A DNA stretch of 64,000 nucleotides from Clostridia bacterium (GTDB lineage: Bacteria; Bacillota; Clostridia; Lutisporales; Lutisporaceae), in NCBI GenBank assembly GCA_035628995.1, contig DASPIR010000021.1, forward strand, positions 59,859 through 123,858. The letters are read 5' to 3'. The notes below the pieces were generated by a model. The model saw nothing but the letters and a program-made list of their open reading frames with translations. It was not told where the DNA came from and searched no databases. Below are positions 42,306-50,228 of the stretch, one piece after another (position 1 is the stretch's first letter; each line of letters begins with the position of its first letter). Both the position numbers and the translations under genes were made by a program.

Positions 42306-42632
42306 TCATAATACTTCTAATTCAAAAGATTTATGTTGCATGTCAATTCCTATAATGTATCCTATTCTGGGCATATCAGTGATGATGTGCTTTATTTCAT
42401 GCAAAAAAACCTTGCATTGAGTCTCGTAGTTTATATTTCCATTAAGCACCAGGAGATATCCCTTCCGATTGCTTCGATAAACAAATCCATAAACAGACTG
42501 AGAAAGATTGAAAGCTATAGAAACCTTTATGTCAAATGCATTCATTACTTCATGGAGTGGGATAGACTCATCCAGTAGTGCTTTCAATAAAGGTGTCTCT
42601 AGTACATTAAGTATCAGGCACAGAGGTTGCAA
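42306..42632 (-). CDS. ImmA/IrrE-like metallopeptidase-fold protein, possibly 5'-truncated
   Basis: This protein of up to 108 residues contains the zinc-protease motif HEIKH (FLHEIKHIITDMP, about 77-89), preceded by GFVYRSNRKGYLLVLNGNINYETQCKV and followed by YIIGIDMQHKSFE. This is the pattern of small ImmA/IrrE domains that in mobile elements cleave repressors or act as antitoxins. The annotated TTG start lacks a ribosome binding site, and no ATG precedes residue 30, so the N-terminus may be eroded. Confidence 0.65.
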   Translation of the reverse strand: MQPLCLILNVLETPLLKALLDESIPLHEVMNAFDIKVSIAFNLSQSVYGFVYRSNRKGYLLVLNGNINYETQCKVFLHEIKHIITDMPRIGYIIGIDMQHKSFELEVL

Positions 42633-42764
42633 AGGTATTAGTTAACTAAACCATTAACTATTATTATTCTACCATATTTCTACATATTAAGAAACGTATC
42701 TCAAACGGCTTGTTTGCAGAATAGCTCTAATGCCTGACATTTACCTTATTAAGACAATGACCTT

Positions 42765-43058
42765 GTGAGTTGCTATGATGATGGGCATCCATTTAACCCT
42801 AGTACATTCAGTGGATTATTCGGGGATATATTAAAAAGGAATAAACTGCCTCAGATAAGATTCCATGACCTGAGACATACAAATGCAACCTTAATGCTTA
42901 AGAATAATATCCCTGCAAAAGTAGCTTCTGAAAGATTGGGACACTCAACTATAGGAATTACCCTTGACCTATATAGCCATGTATTAAAGGAAATGCAGGA
43001 GGAAGCTGCAAACAAAATTGCTAATGCTATATTCAAACATGAAAAAGGCACTATTTGA
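42765..43058 (+). pseudogene. C-terminal fragment of a tyrosine recombinase (integrase)
   Basis: 97 residues with the end of a phage-type integrase: RFHDLRHTNATLML (catalytic Arg and His), ERLGHSTIGITLDLYSHV (second His and nucleophile Tyr). The N-terminal and first catalytic Arg regions are absent, and no in-frame continuation exists upstream, so the gene is a deletion remnant. It presumably belonged to the recombinase that inserted the element into selC. Confidence 0.85.
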
Positions 43059-43078
43059 ATATAGTGCCTTACTTTTAT
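43045..43078. terminator. bidirectional terminator between the integrase remnant and the 291-residue gene
   Basis: AAGGCACTAT pairs over 10 bp with ATAGTGCCTT around TTGAAT; T-runs are present on both strands. Confidence 0.8.
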
Positions 43079-43953
43079 TATATGTTTATGTAGGGAGGCT
43101 TATTTATAACTCCTGAGTATACTATTTCAAAGTAGGATTTATCATTAATATAAACAAAGTAAGGGTTAGTAACTGTGATACGTACTCTATCATTTTTATC
43201 TTCTATTAGGCCCACACAGAGGAAGTTAAGAGTTCTCTTTTTAATTTCATTATTTATAATGCTGATGAATCTTCTCACATCATCTACATTAGTTCTTTCA
43301 GCATAGAATGCTTGGGGTAAATATAGATAAGTATCTTTATCCTCAACTTTTAAATTAATAAAACCATATTGCCCATCATTTATAAATTTAGCACTTTCAA
43401 TAATACCATATAGCATTTTATTTTGTCCTAAGAAAGCACTCGCATAATTAGCATCAATACTATTTAATCTAAACCGCTGTTTTTTATCATCTAGCACATT
43501 GTCTGCTCCAGGTAAATATCTATAACCTGCAGCAGTCTTAATTCCACCCTTCTTTACTTTGCGAGTAGTCTTTTTCTTAGAGTTTGTGTTTACTTTACTA
43601 TGGTCTGTGTTCAGGTCTTTACTTTTTCTTTTTAACGATTCTAATATCCTATCCTCTGAAATATCAACATTTACATAACTGCCATAAACACTATTTCTTG
43701 TAACACTGCCCTTATAGACAACAAATAAGGGACAATCATCTTTATGAGCACTGCCTTCTTTATTCCAAGTACTAAAGAACTTTTTTCCATCTGTTCTTTC
43801 GGTGAACTTAATGTGAGCCTCACATCCAGGGGTAATACAGAATAGATTGTACTTATACTTAGTATCATAATCATCCTGGTCTAAATCTTCGTAGTAGATG
43901 TTTCTTTCCTCAGTATCTGTTTTATAAAGAGCATACGCTATCTTGGTCGCCAT
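43078..43953 (-). CDS. unknown protein with CoiA-like zinc-binding N-terminus
   Basis: This 291-residue protein has an N-terminal part with spaced C-x4-C (CITPGC, about 37-42), FFSTWNKEGSAH and H-x4-C (HKDDC). This resembles the zinc ribbon at the start of CoiA-like nucleases, although no nuclease motif is evident. A lysine-rich linker (KKKTTRKVKKGG, about 126-137) joins a second globular part that looks like a beta-rich domain. A GGGGGGAT box precedes the ATG. It is probably cargo of the selC element; function unknown. Confidence 0.6.
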   Translation of the reverse strand: MATKIAYALYKTDTEERNIYYEDLDQDDYDTKYKYNLFCITPGCEAHIKFTERTDGKKFFSTWNKEGSAHKDDCPLFVVYKGSVTRNSVYGSYVNVDISEDRILESLKRKSKDLNTDHSKVNTNSKKKTTRKVKKGGIKTAAGYRYLPGADNVLDDKKQRFRLNSIDANYASAFLGQNKMLYGIIESAKFINDGQYGFINLKVEDKDTYLYLPQAFYAERTNVDDVRRFISIINNEIKKRTLNFLCVGLIEDKNDRVRITVTNPYFVYINDKSYFEIVYSGVINKPPYINI

Positions 43954-44145
43954 GTTTATATCCCCCCATAAATATTTATATTATAAGAATATGATATAAT
44001 ACATAGGAATATTTATAAAATTCTGAAAATAAGCATAATATGTAATAATTGCTCAAAAATGGTCAATATATGTAAGAGTAAGGATGTTATGCAAGTATAA
44101 GCGGAAAAGCTTTGAATATCTGGCAACACATGGAGTTTACTGTAC

Positions 44146-44165
44146 GTTAGAAAAATGTTAGAAAA
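44146..44165. repeat. integrase arm-type repeat, right end
   Basis: 20 bases identical to 41135-41154, placed about 95 bases from the right attachment repeat. Confidence 0.55.
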
Positions 44166-44171
44166 ACAAAT

Positions 44172-44215
44172 AAAAAAGGACCTCACTCTATGAGTGTCGA
44201 TCCTTTTTCTTATCT
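44172..44215. terminator. terminator following the reconstituted tRNA-Sec gene
   Basis: A hairpin with ACTC-TAT-GAGT core and AAAAAAGGA/TCCTTTTT flanks, T-run on the minus strand. It is homologous to 40884-40925 but diverged, so the element brought its own version. Confidence 0.75.
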
Positions 44216-44240
44216 ATATAAATTTAGGAAAACGCAATTT

Positions 44241-44336
44241 GGCGGGAGTATGTGGGAATCGAACCCACCTATGAGGCTACCAACCCCAAACACTGGTTTT
44301 GAAGACCAGAGGGCACACCAGCACCCATCTACCCCC
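44241..44336 (-). tRNA. selC: tRNA-Sec (anticodon UCA)
   Basis: 96 bases including encoded CCA. Reading the minus strand: acceptor start GGGGGTA pairing with TACTCCC, anticodon stem CTGGT/ACCAG with loop CTTCAAA giving anticodon TCA, a long variable arm (GTTTGGGGTTGGTAGCCTCAT) and T-stem GTGGG/CCCAC with loop TTCGATT. The length, anticodon and long variable arm are specific to selenocysteine tRNA. Its 3' half is duplicated at 40952-41016, so the working gene is a hybrid rebuilt by element integration. Confidence 0.92.
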
Positions 44337-44448
44337 ATAATATCAATATTATCGGCAGTTTCTTGGGAATTTATTTGCCTCACACATTTAAAGATGATAT
44401 CATAATCCATTTTAAAAAGCAATGGCGGGCAATAGCAGAAAAGCACGT

Positions 44449-44527
44449 AAAAAAACCGAAACTTCTATGCTTATGGCAGATAGCCTCTTTGAAGCTGAGT
44501 CCACCTTGCTAGAGCTTCGGTTTGTTT
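44449..44527 (-). terminator. terminator of the SASP gene
   Basis: On the minus strand AAACCGAAGCTCTA and TAGAAGTTTCGGTTT bracket a long loop, followed by eight T residues. Confidence 0.65.
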
Positions 44528-44530
44528 CTA

Positions 44531-44803
44531 TCATTGACGAAACCTATCAGGAGAATGGGTAATTTCATGCTTCATCTGCTCGATGATTCTTCTTACCATC
44601 TCGCCGCCTACCTTGCCGCACTGCTTTGCTGACAAGTTGCCCTTATAATCCTCGGTAAAATCTATTCCAAACTCAGAGGCGATGGACTTTTTCAGGTTAT
44701 CCATTGCACCCTCGGCTTCAGGTATGAGAATCCTTGTGCTTCGCCTGCCAGTTCTTTTTCCGGTAATAGTCTTATATGTTATCTCTGTGTTTTTTGCCAC
44801 CAT
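44531..44803 (-). CDS. small acid-soluble spore protein, alpha/beta type
   Basis: This 90-residue DNA-coating spore protein has the two family blocks: EAEGAMDNLKKSIASEFGID (includes the GPR cleavage region) and GNLSAKQCGKVGGEMVRRIIEQM. The N-terminus is longer and more basic than in typical SASPs. GAAAGGTGGTG precedes the ATG. Upstream on its strand a TCATGT...AATACTA pair spaced 17 apart vaguely matches a forespore sigma-G promoter. The cognate protease gene gpr lies 11 kb away. It shows that the organism sporulates. Confidence 0.95.
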   Translation of the reverse strand: MVAKNTEITYKTITGKRTGRRSTRILIPEAEGAMDNLKKSIASEFGIDFTEDYKGNLSAKQCGKVGGEMVRRIIEQMKHEITHSPDRFRQ

Positions 44804-44891
44804 AAAACACCACCTTTCAATATTAGTATTCTATGGATTTTACTTTTACATGAGTTGAAAATTTAGGATAAAGAAAAAGAAAATTGAAAAG

Positions 44892-45815
44892 CTACAATAT
44901 AAAATTAGTAAGCACATATACAGTGAGTGGTAATGTAAGAATGCTTAGCAGCGTGGTAATAAATACTCCAACTGAAGCAAACAATGGTTCTGAATCAAAT
45001 TGGCTTGCAAAAATTGCATTTGTTGCGCCTGAAGGCATTGAAGCCATTATAGTGCAGATTGATATTACCATGGCATTAAAACCCATGAATTTTAAAGAAT
45101 AGGCTGTTGCCAAAGGGATAATGACAAGCTTGATGGAGGATACCAGATAAACTTTTTTGTTTGAGACAAGCTTTGAAATATCTATTTCAGCAATCAATGC
45201 TCCTATAAGAAGCATTGAAAGGGGAGCAGTCATTTTTCCGGTCAAGTCCATTGCGGTTTGAAGGGGATAAGGAAGCTTAAGCTGGAACGCGAACATTAAA
45301 AGTGCAATGAAAGATGAAATTGAGCCTAAGTTAAAGAGCTTTTTCAAGTCTATCTTTTCCTGCCTGTCGAAAAGCAATATGCCATAAGTCCAGAGAAAGG
45401 TTGTAAATACAAGGTTTACAACAGTTGCATAAAAGACACCTATCTCTGCAAAAAAAGCCCTGGCTACGGGATAACCCATAAAGCCGACATTTCCAAATAC
45501 GATAAGGGAAATGAACACATTAGCAGTCTTTTTATCAAAGTGCAGCCACTTGGCTGTGATAATACAAAAAATTATAACCAACAAATAGGATACTATTGTA
45601 ATTACCAATATGCTGATCATGTTCGGGAGCACTTCGCTGGTTCTCTCAAAATTGGTTGATGAGACTATAAGGGCAGGGAGCGCAATTTTCATCAGTAATA
45701 CTGAAATAGAATCCTGAACGCCAATATCAATAATCCTTTTCCTTTTTGCTGCAACTCCTATGAACATGATAATGAATAATATTAGTATCTGACTTATAGC
45801 GGTATTAAAATCCAT
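44892..45815 (-). CDS. AEC family transporter (auxin efflux carrier-like)
   Basis: This 307-residue integral membrane protein has ten hydrophobic segments in a 5+5 arrangement. Conserved AEC features include LLMKIALPALIVSS, FGNVGFMGYPVARAFF (helix-break GNxGFxGxP) and the C-terminal ASMPSGATNAIFASQF. AEC carriers move organic acids or amino acid derivatives such as malate; the substrate cannot be inferred. A CCGGGGTGTAT region precedes the ATG. Confidence 0.9.
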   Translation of the reverse strand: MDFNTAISQILILFIIMFIGVAAKRKRIIDIGVQDSISVLLMKIALPALIVSSTNFERTSEVLPNMISILVITIVSYLLVIIFCIITAKWLHFDKKTANVFISLIVFGNVGFMGYPVARAFFAEIGVFYATVVNLVFTTFLWTYGILLFDRQEKIDLKKLFNLGSISSFIALLMFAFQLKLPYPLQTAMDLTGKMTAPLSMLLIGALIAEIDISKLVSNKKVYLVSSIKLVIIPLATAYSLKFMGFNAMVISICTIMASMPSGATNAIFASQFDSEPLFASVGVFITTLLSILTLPLTVYVLTNFIL

Positions 45816-45968
45816 ATATACACCCCGGATATTATTCTATGCAAAATATTGTAATAAAGTTGCATTATAAAAATAAATATATCATAGATTTATATTGATG
45901 TACATAAACAGGCCCTGGAAATCTTGAGTTGAGGCAAATAATTAAGCAGTTTTGGGGGATGGAGAAAA

Positions 45969-46319
45969 ATGGTTGATCACAGTAAGGACGATGGTTTTCT
46001 CAAGGAAGTATGTAATCTGAATGAAATTCTGGTACCGCTTGTAAGCTCTTACAGGCTATCAGTCGGTGCTGCAGAGGAGTTCAACAGGATTTCACTGGCT
46101 CACCGCAAGGATGTTGAAGATGCAATAGATCGTGCGGATGATTTGGGGCATTTGATAGATGAGGTGCAGAGAAAGCTTAAGAAGTATATGAGAAGGTATT
46201 TTGTGGAGCTTGACTACAAGCTGGAATATATGGAGGAAATCCGTGAAAAGGCAGAAATGCGTGAAAAACTGGGGTCTAAGCTGAATAAGCTGTCAGATGG
46301 GAAAAAAGGGGATGTTTGA
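45969..46319 (+). CDS. hypothetical coiled-coil protein, 116 residues
   Basis: A mostly helical, highly charged protein with likely coiled coils (EDAIDRADDLGHLIDEVQRKLKKYMRRY, then KLEYMEEIREKAEMREKLG). No signal or membrane segment. GGGGGATGG precedes the ATG. An 11-bp hairpin (46310-46335) overlaps its stop codon but lacks a good T-run. Family not recognised. Confidence 0.55.
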   Translation: MVDHSKDDGFLKEVCNLNEILVPLVSSYRLSVGAAEEFNRISLAHRKDVEDAIDRADDLGHLIDEVQRKLKKYMRRYFVELDYKLEYMEEIREKAEMREKLGSKLNKLSDGKKGDV

Positions 46320-46399
46320 AGTAATTCAAACATCCGCTTATGCATAAAACCACTCCGTTCTAAATAGTTTCCTGAAGCCTTGCAAAATCTACAGAAATT

Positions 46400-47590
46400 C
46401 TATATATTAAGCATATTTGCAGCCGCACTAAGAAAATCATCAAGCTTATCCACTTTGTCACCGCCCCCTTGGGCTGTCCTGGCGTTCCCGCCGCCTTTTC
46501 CGTCAATAATGGGGAATACCTTTTTTAAAAGGTTATTCATGTCTATGCTTGCGTCCTCGGAGCGGGTGAACAAGACTTGAGCGGTTTCGTTCCTGCATGC
46601 CAATAACACTATAGTGCCAGGTGATTGTGTCAAATACTGCGCAAGCAGCTTAGCATCATTCATGCTCCTGCCTTCTAGAATCTTACTGATTAATTTTAAG
46701 CCGCCCACCTGATTGCTTTCTGCCAATAGCTGTTCGGCTTCGTATTTTATAAGCTCCTGTGTTGCAGCCGATAGCTGCTTTACTGCAATTCTGTAATCTG
46801 CCTGCAGCTTGCCGACAGCTTCTACAATGTCAAAATCCCGCACTGATAGTTTTTCTCCGAGAGCTCTTGTGATGGAATTCTGCAGGCTGTAGTCTTTCAA
46901 TGCTCTATAACCGCATACAAAAGTGAATCTGAAGCCGCCTTTACATTTTTCCCAATTTATAATCTTTATCATACCGACCTCTCCGGTCGCACCCACATGG
47001 GTCCCGCCGCATGGAGAGTAGTCGAATTCCTTCACTTCAACTATCCTGATATTCTCAGAAACCTTTGGTTTCTTTCTCAAGGGTATGCTCTGCAGTTCCT
47101 CGTCAGTCACTATTTTTGCTGTTACAGGAAGGTTGCTGTAAATTATAGCATTTGCCATATTCTCAATTTGTGGCATATCACTGTCGTTGAAATTCTCTAT
47201 GTTGATTTCTATACTTACAATATCCTTGCCCAAGTGGAAGCTGTCGGTACTGCCGTTCAGCAATTTTTCAAAGCACTCAGACAATATATGCTGTCCGGTA
47301 TGCTGCTGCATGTGGTCAAAGCGCCTGGGCCAATTGATCAAGCCCTTAACCGTTTCCGATTCCAGCGGCTTATCAACTATATGAAGCAGCTGTCCATCCT
47401 TATCAATGACCTGTAGTACATTTACATCATTTAAATGTCCGGTATCAGAAGGCTGCCCTCCTCCCTCGGGGTAAAAGGCAGTCTTGTCCAGCACAACTCC
47501 ATATTTATCATTAAAGGGTATTACTTCAACAACTTTAGCATTGAACTCTTCTAGGTAAGGATTATCATTAAACAATCGCTCAGTTTTCAT
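46400..47590 (-). CDS. alanyl-tRNA editing protein AlaX-L
   Basis: This 396-residue stand-alone relative of the AlaRS editing domain hydrolyses Ser- or Gly-tRNA-Ala. It starts with the AlaX tRNA-mimic part (AFYPEGGGQPSDTG, about 35-48). It holds the zinc motifs HTGQHILS (H-x3-H) and CGGTHV (C-x3-H), followed by a DHHA1-like C-terminal domain with GGGNARTAQGGG. The ATG at 47590 has TTGGAGGT upstream; the in-frame TTG earlier is part of that box. Confidence 0.93.
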   Translation of the reverse strand: MKTERLFNDNPYLEEFNAKVVEVIPFNDKYGVVLDKTAFYPEGGGQPSDTGHLNDVNVLQVIDKDGQLLHIVDKPLESETVKGLINWPRRFDHMQQHTGQHILSECFEKLLNGSTDSFHLGKDIVSIEINIENFNDSDMPQIENMANAIIYSNLPVTAKIVTDEELQSIPLRKKPKVSENIRIVEVKEFDYSPCGGTHVGATGEVGMIKIINWEKCKGGFRFTFVCGYRALKDYSLQNSITRALGEKLSVRDFDIVEAVGKLQADYRIAVKQLSAATQELIKYEAEQLLAESNQVGGLKLISKILEGRSMNDAKLLAQYLTQSPGTIVLLACRNETAQVLFTRSEDASIDMNNLLKKVFPIIDGKGGGNARTAQGGGDKVDKLDDFLSAAANMLNI

Positions 47591-47740
47591 ATGTACCTCC
47601 AATATAATTTGTCTTTAGTCTATCACTACGTATCCTAGTATTCAACTTTTACTCATAATTATTAACATGCATGACAAGCTGGGTCAATTTCTGGTACAAA
47701 GCATACTATGTAATAGAAAGGAGCAAAGGGGGGTAGGTTT

Positions 47741-48004
47741 ATGAATCTAAATGAAACGGTGGTAATACCTATAATAATGTCTTTAGTAGAGATGGCAAAG
47801 GGGCTTGGGCTTCCCGGCAAGTTCTCGGCATTAGTAGCTGTAATTGTAGGGGCGATTATTGGGGTTTTCTTTGTGGAACCTGGTTGCCTCAGCGCGGGGC
47901 TATTTAAGGGCATTGTGTATGGGCTTTCAGCATCGGGACTTTATTCCGGCACAAAGAACACTTTTCAACAGGTAAATCAGAGAAAAAAAAGGAAAAGTAA
48001 ATAA
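47741..48004 (+). CDS. small holin-like membrane protein
   Basis: An 87-residue protein with two hydrophobic segments (VVIPIIMSLVEMAKGLG; ALVAVIVGAIIGVFFV and a weaker third) and a very basic C-terminus (NQRKKRKSK). This is the layout of A118-type holins. No endolysin or other phage gene lies nearby, so a chromosomal role is more likely. AAAGGAGCAAAGG lies upstream. Confidence 0.55.
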   Translation: MNLNETVVIPIIMSLVEMAKGLGLPGKFSALVAVIVGAIIGVFFVEPGCLSAGLFKGIVYGLSASGLYSGTKNTFQQVNQRKKRKSK

Positions 48005-48147
48005 AGTATCAGCTCTTAAAGTTAAAGAGCAATTTCCTAAATGGTGAGTATAAAGCGGGCTCCTAAGCAATAATATAAAAGGAAAATATGGATAGTATAA
48101 GTACTAATATTAGCTTTATATGCCATATATGGACAGGAAATAATAAA

Positions 48148-48807
48148 ATGAATAAGAAGAGGGTTTATTTAGGAGGCTTTGCCTTTTCGCTGCTGTTGGT
48201 GCTTTTAGCAGTATCAGTATTTACATTTAGATACATGAAGGGTTTTTCATTGCAGCAGTTGAAGGCAGCAATAGAAAGTTTGGGAGGCATGGCCTCTGTG
48301 GTTTTTATAGTGATGTGCACAGCGCGGGGGTTGGTTTTTATACCCTGTGGAGTGCTGTCCGCCCTGGGTGGCCTGCTTTTTGGGCCGCTGATGGGCACTG
48401 CTTTTACACTTATTGGACTAACTGCTGGCGCTGCCATCACTTTCTATCTGGCCAGAAGCCTCGGAAAAAGCTGGGCAGAGCGGACCTTGGGGCACAAATA
48501 TGACAGGTATGAGGGTTATATATCAAAGGATTCCTTTTACAGCATATTTCTAATGAGGGTCGTGCCTATCCTGCCCTTTGATGTTGTGTCCATCATAGCA
48601 GGAATGTCGAGGGCCAGAGCGGACAAATACATATTGGCCACCTTGGTTGGCTCTTTACCGGGTATATTTGTTTACGTTTTTTTTGGCGATTCTGTCAGGA
48701 GCCTGTCCGTAAGAAGAGTTGCTTTCTCTGCTGCCTTTATTGCGGTTTTTGCGCTTATGCCCTTTTTCTATAAATATTTAATGAAATTAATAAAAAAAAT
48801 TGCTTAA
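48148..48807 (+). CDS. TVP38/TMEM64 family membrane protein
   Basis: This protein of about 219 residues belongs to the DedA-like TVP38 family. It has five to six hydrophobic segments and the conserved core GVLSALGGLLFGPLMGTAFTLIG...GAAITFYLARSLGK with FLMRVVPILPFDVVSIIAGMSR. DedA/TVP38 proteins are implicated in lipid scrambling and membrane homeostasis. The ATG at 48148 is preferred over an upstream in-frame ATG because the family starts with the first helix there. Confidence 0.88.
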   Translation: MNKKRVYLGGFAFSLLLVLLAVSVFTFRYMKGFSLQQLKAAIESLGGMASVVFIVMCTARGLVFIPCGVLSALGGLLFGPLMGTAFTLIGLTAGAAITFYLARSLGKSWAERTLGHKYDRYEGYISKDSFYSIFLMRVVPILPFDVVSIIAGMSRARADKYILATLVGSLPGIFVYVFFGDSVRSLSVRRVAFSAAFIAVFALMPFFYKYLMKLIKKIA

Positions 48808-48887
48808 TATGATCGATGCTTATGCTCAAATTCTGGTAGTATATATTTATCCTCCTGAGGTTAAATTAAACTTAGGAGGTGAACTGC

Positions 48888-49271
48888 ATGGGAAATAATA
48901 CATCCAACAATGGTCAAGAAAGAAGAACGACAGGTACTGGAGTGTTAGGTTTTGTTATCAGATTTGCAGTTGCTGCAATAGTACTTATGGTTACTGCTTA
49001 TTTTGTTCCGGGATTCAGAATACGTGGAGGCTTTACAACAGCGCTTATTGGTGCTCTTGTGATAGCAGCAGCTGATTTCCTCATCGAAAAACTGTTTAGA
49101 TTTGATACATCTCCTATAGGCAGGGGTATCTCAGGCTTCCTTGTATCGGCTGCGGTTATATATTTCGCACAATATTTAGTGCCTGGTATGGAGGTAAGCC
49201 TGTTGGGAGCTGTAATAGGAGCGCTGGTAATTGGTCTTATTGACACTATATTGCCAACAAGATTTATGTAG
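48888..49271 (+). CDS. phage holin family 4 superfamily protein (small membrane protein)
   Basis: This 127-residue protein has four hydrophobic segments (VIRFAVAAIVLMVTAYFVPGF, ALIGALVIAAADFLI, GFLVSAAVIYFAQYLVPGM, LLGAVIGALVIGLIDTIL) with the repeated VPGF/VPGM turn of the Phage_holin_4_2 family. These are common stand-alone chromosomal proteins of unknown role. The ATG at 48888 follows AGGAGGTG. It ends at a terminator. Confidence 0.85.
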   Translation: MGNNTSNNGQERRTTGTGVLGFVIRFAVAAIVLMVTAYFVPGFRIRGGFTTALIGALVIAAADFLIEKLFRFDTSPIGRGISGFLVSAAVIYFAQYLVPGMEVSLLGAVIGALVIGLIDTILPTRFM

Positions 49272-49277
49272 TATTCA

Positions 49278-49308
49278 AATAGCTGCTTTATGCAGCTATT
49301 TCTTTTAG
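49278..49308 (+). terminator. terminator after the holin-family gene
   Basis: A 10-bp AAATAGCTGC stem, TTTAT loop, then TTTCTTTT. Confidence 0.85.
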
Positions 49309-49416
49309 AAAAACTTTTGTGGTGGTAAATTGCAAATATATGGTATATAATCTAGTTTGTAGAATTACTAAATGGAATATAATGTATCTAACATAGGTCT
49401 TAATGGAGGGATTGAA

Positions 49417-50154
49417 TTGAAACTGACTGTATTAGGCAATTACGGACCTTATCCAAAAGCTGGAGGCGCTTGTTCGGGTTTTCTGATAGACAGCGGCAGT
49501 ACAAAGGTGGTATTGGATTTTGGGAACGGGGTTCTAAGCAGGCTGCAGCAGTACATAGATATTGAAGAAATATCGGCTATTATACTTTCGCATCTTCACA
49601 GTGATCATATGAGTGATGTAATGATACTTCGCTACGCTGCAGATATTAAGCTAATGAGGGGTGAAATGGAAAAACCGATAAAAATCTATGCCCCAGCAGA
49701 GCCCATTGAGGAATTCAACAGGCTAAAATATAAGCAAGCCTTGGAGGTTATTGCGATTGACCCTGCAGAAAAGCTGGAGATTGGTGATCTTCAGATAAGC
49801 TTCAGAGAAATGGTTCATGGCTACAAGAACTATGCTATATGCATAGAAAAGGACTCGAAAAAGTTCGTATATTCAGGGGATACCAGCAAAAATGATGGAC
49901 TTGTTGAATTTGCTAAAAACGCTGACTTGTTCATTTGCGAAGCAGGCCTGCTGGAAAGGGACGAAAAGTTCATAAGAGTTATGCATCTTACGGCAAGAGA
50001 GGCGGCACAGATTGCAGAAGATGCAGGGGTAAAGAGGCTGCTGCTTACGCATTTTCTGCCGGACGTGCAGATTGGAAAATATGTTCAGGAAGCGACTCAG
50101 GTATATAACGGGATTCTGGAAATAGCAGGAGATAATAAGAGTTATTTTATTTAG
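49417..50154 (+). CDS. MBL-fold hydrolase, RNase Z-like
   Basis: This protein of about 245 residues starts KLTVLGNYGPYPKAGGACSGFLIDSG. It carries the metal motif LSHLHSDHMSD (about 60-70), a bridging region YSGDTSKNDGLVEFAKNADLFICEAG, and a late His in LLTHFLPD. This is the RNase Z/arylsulfatase-like branch, but it lacks the exosite arm of tRNase Z, so the substrate is unknown. The TTG at 49417 with GGAGGGA upstream matches the family start. Confidence 0.85.
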   Translation: MKLTVLGNYGPYPKAGGACSGFLIDSGSTKVVLDFGNGVLSRLQQYIDIEEISAIILSHLHSDHMSDVMILRYAADIKLMRGEMEKPIKIYAPAEPIEEFNRLKYKQALEVIAIDPAEKLEIGDLQISFREMVHGYKNYAICIEKDSKKFVYSGDTSKNDGLVEFAKNADLFICEAGLLERDEKFIRVMHLTAREAAQIAEDAGVKRLLLTHFLPDVQIGKYVQEATQVYNGILEIAGDNKSYFI

Positions 50155-50160
50155 CTGTCA

Positions 50161-50208
50161 AAACAGGCATAAATGAAGCGTTCCGTGCTTTATTTATGCC
50201 TGTTTGTT
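50161..50208 (+). terminator. terminator after the MBL gene
   Basis: A 14-bp stem AAACAGGCATAAAT with its complement, a 17-base loop; the T-run is short. Confidence 0.75.
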
Positions 50209-50228
50209 ATAGGAGAAGGGATGATCAC

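Larger units (their letters stand above)
40952..44305. mobile_element. decayed integrative element in the tRNA-Sec gene
   Basis: The element is bounded by 65-bp direct repeats of the selC 3' half (40952-41016 and 44241-44305), so it measures about 3.3 kb. Inside are 20-bp direct repeats near both ends, an integrase C-terminal remnant, an ImmA/IrrE-like gene and two unrecognised genes. Coding here is visibly more AT-rich than in the flanks. With only a fragment of integrase it is probably immobile. The spacer 41017-41174 holds one hairpin (41082-41110) and one arm-type repeat, no gene. Confidence 0.85.

Noticed and set aside
47741..49271. Prophage remnant suggested by two holin-like genes
   Set aside because: No lysin, structural, replication or integrase genes lie nearby, and both families are common as stand-alone chromosomal proteins.
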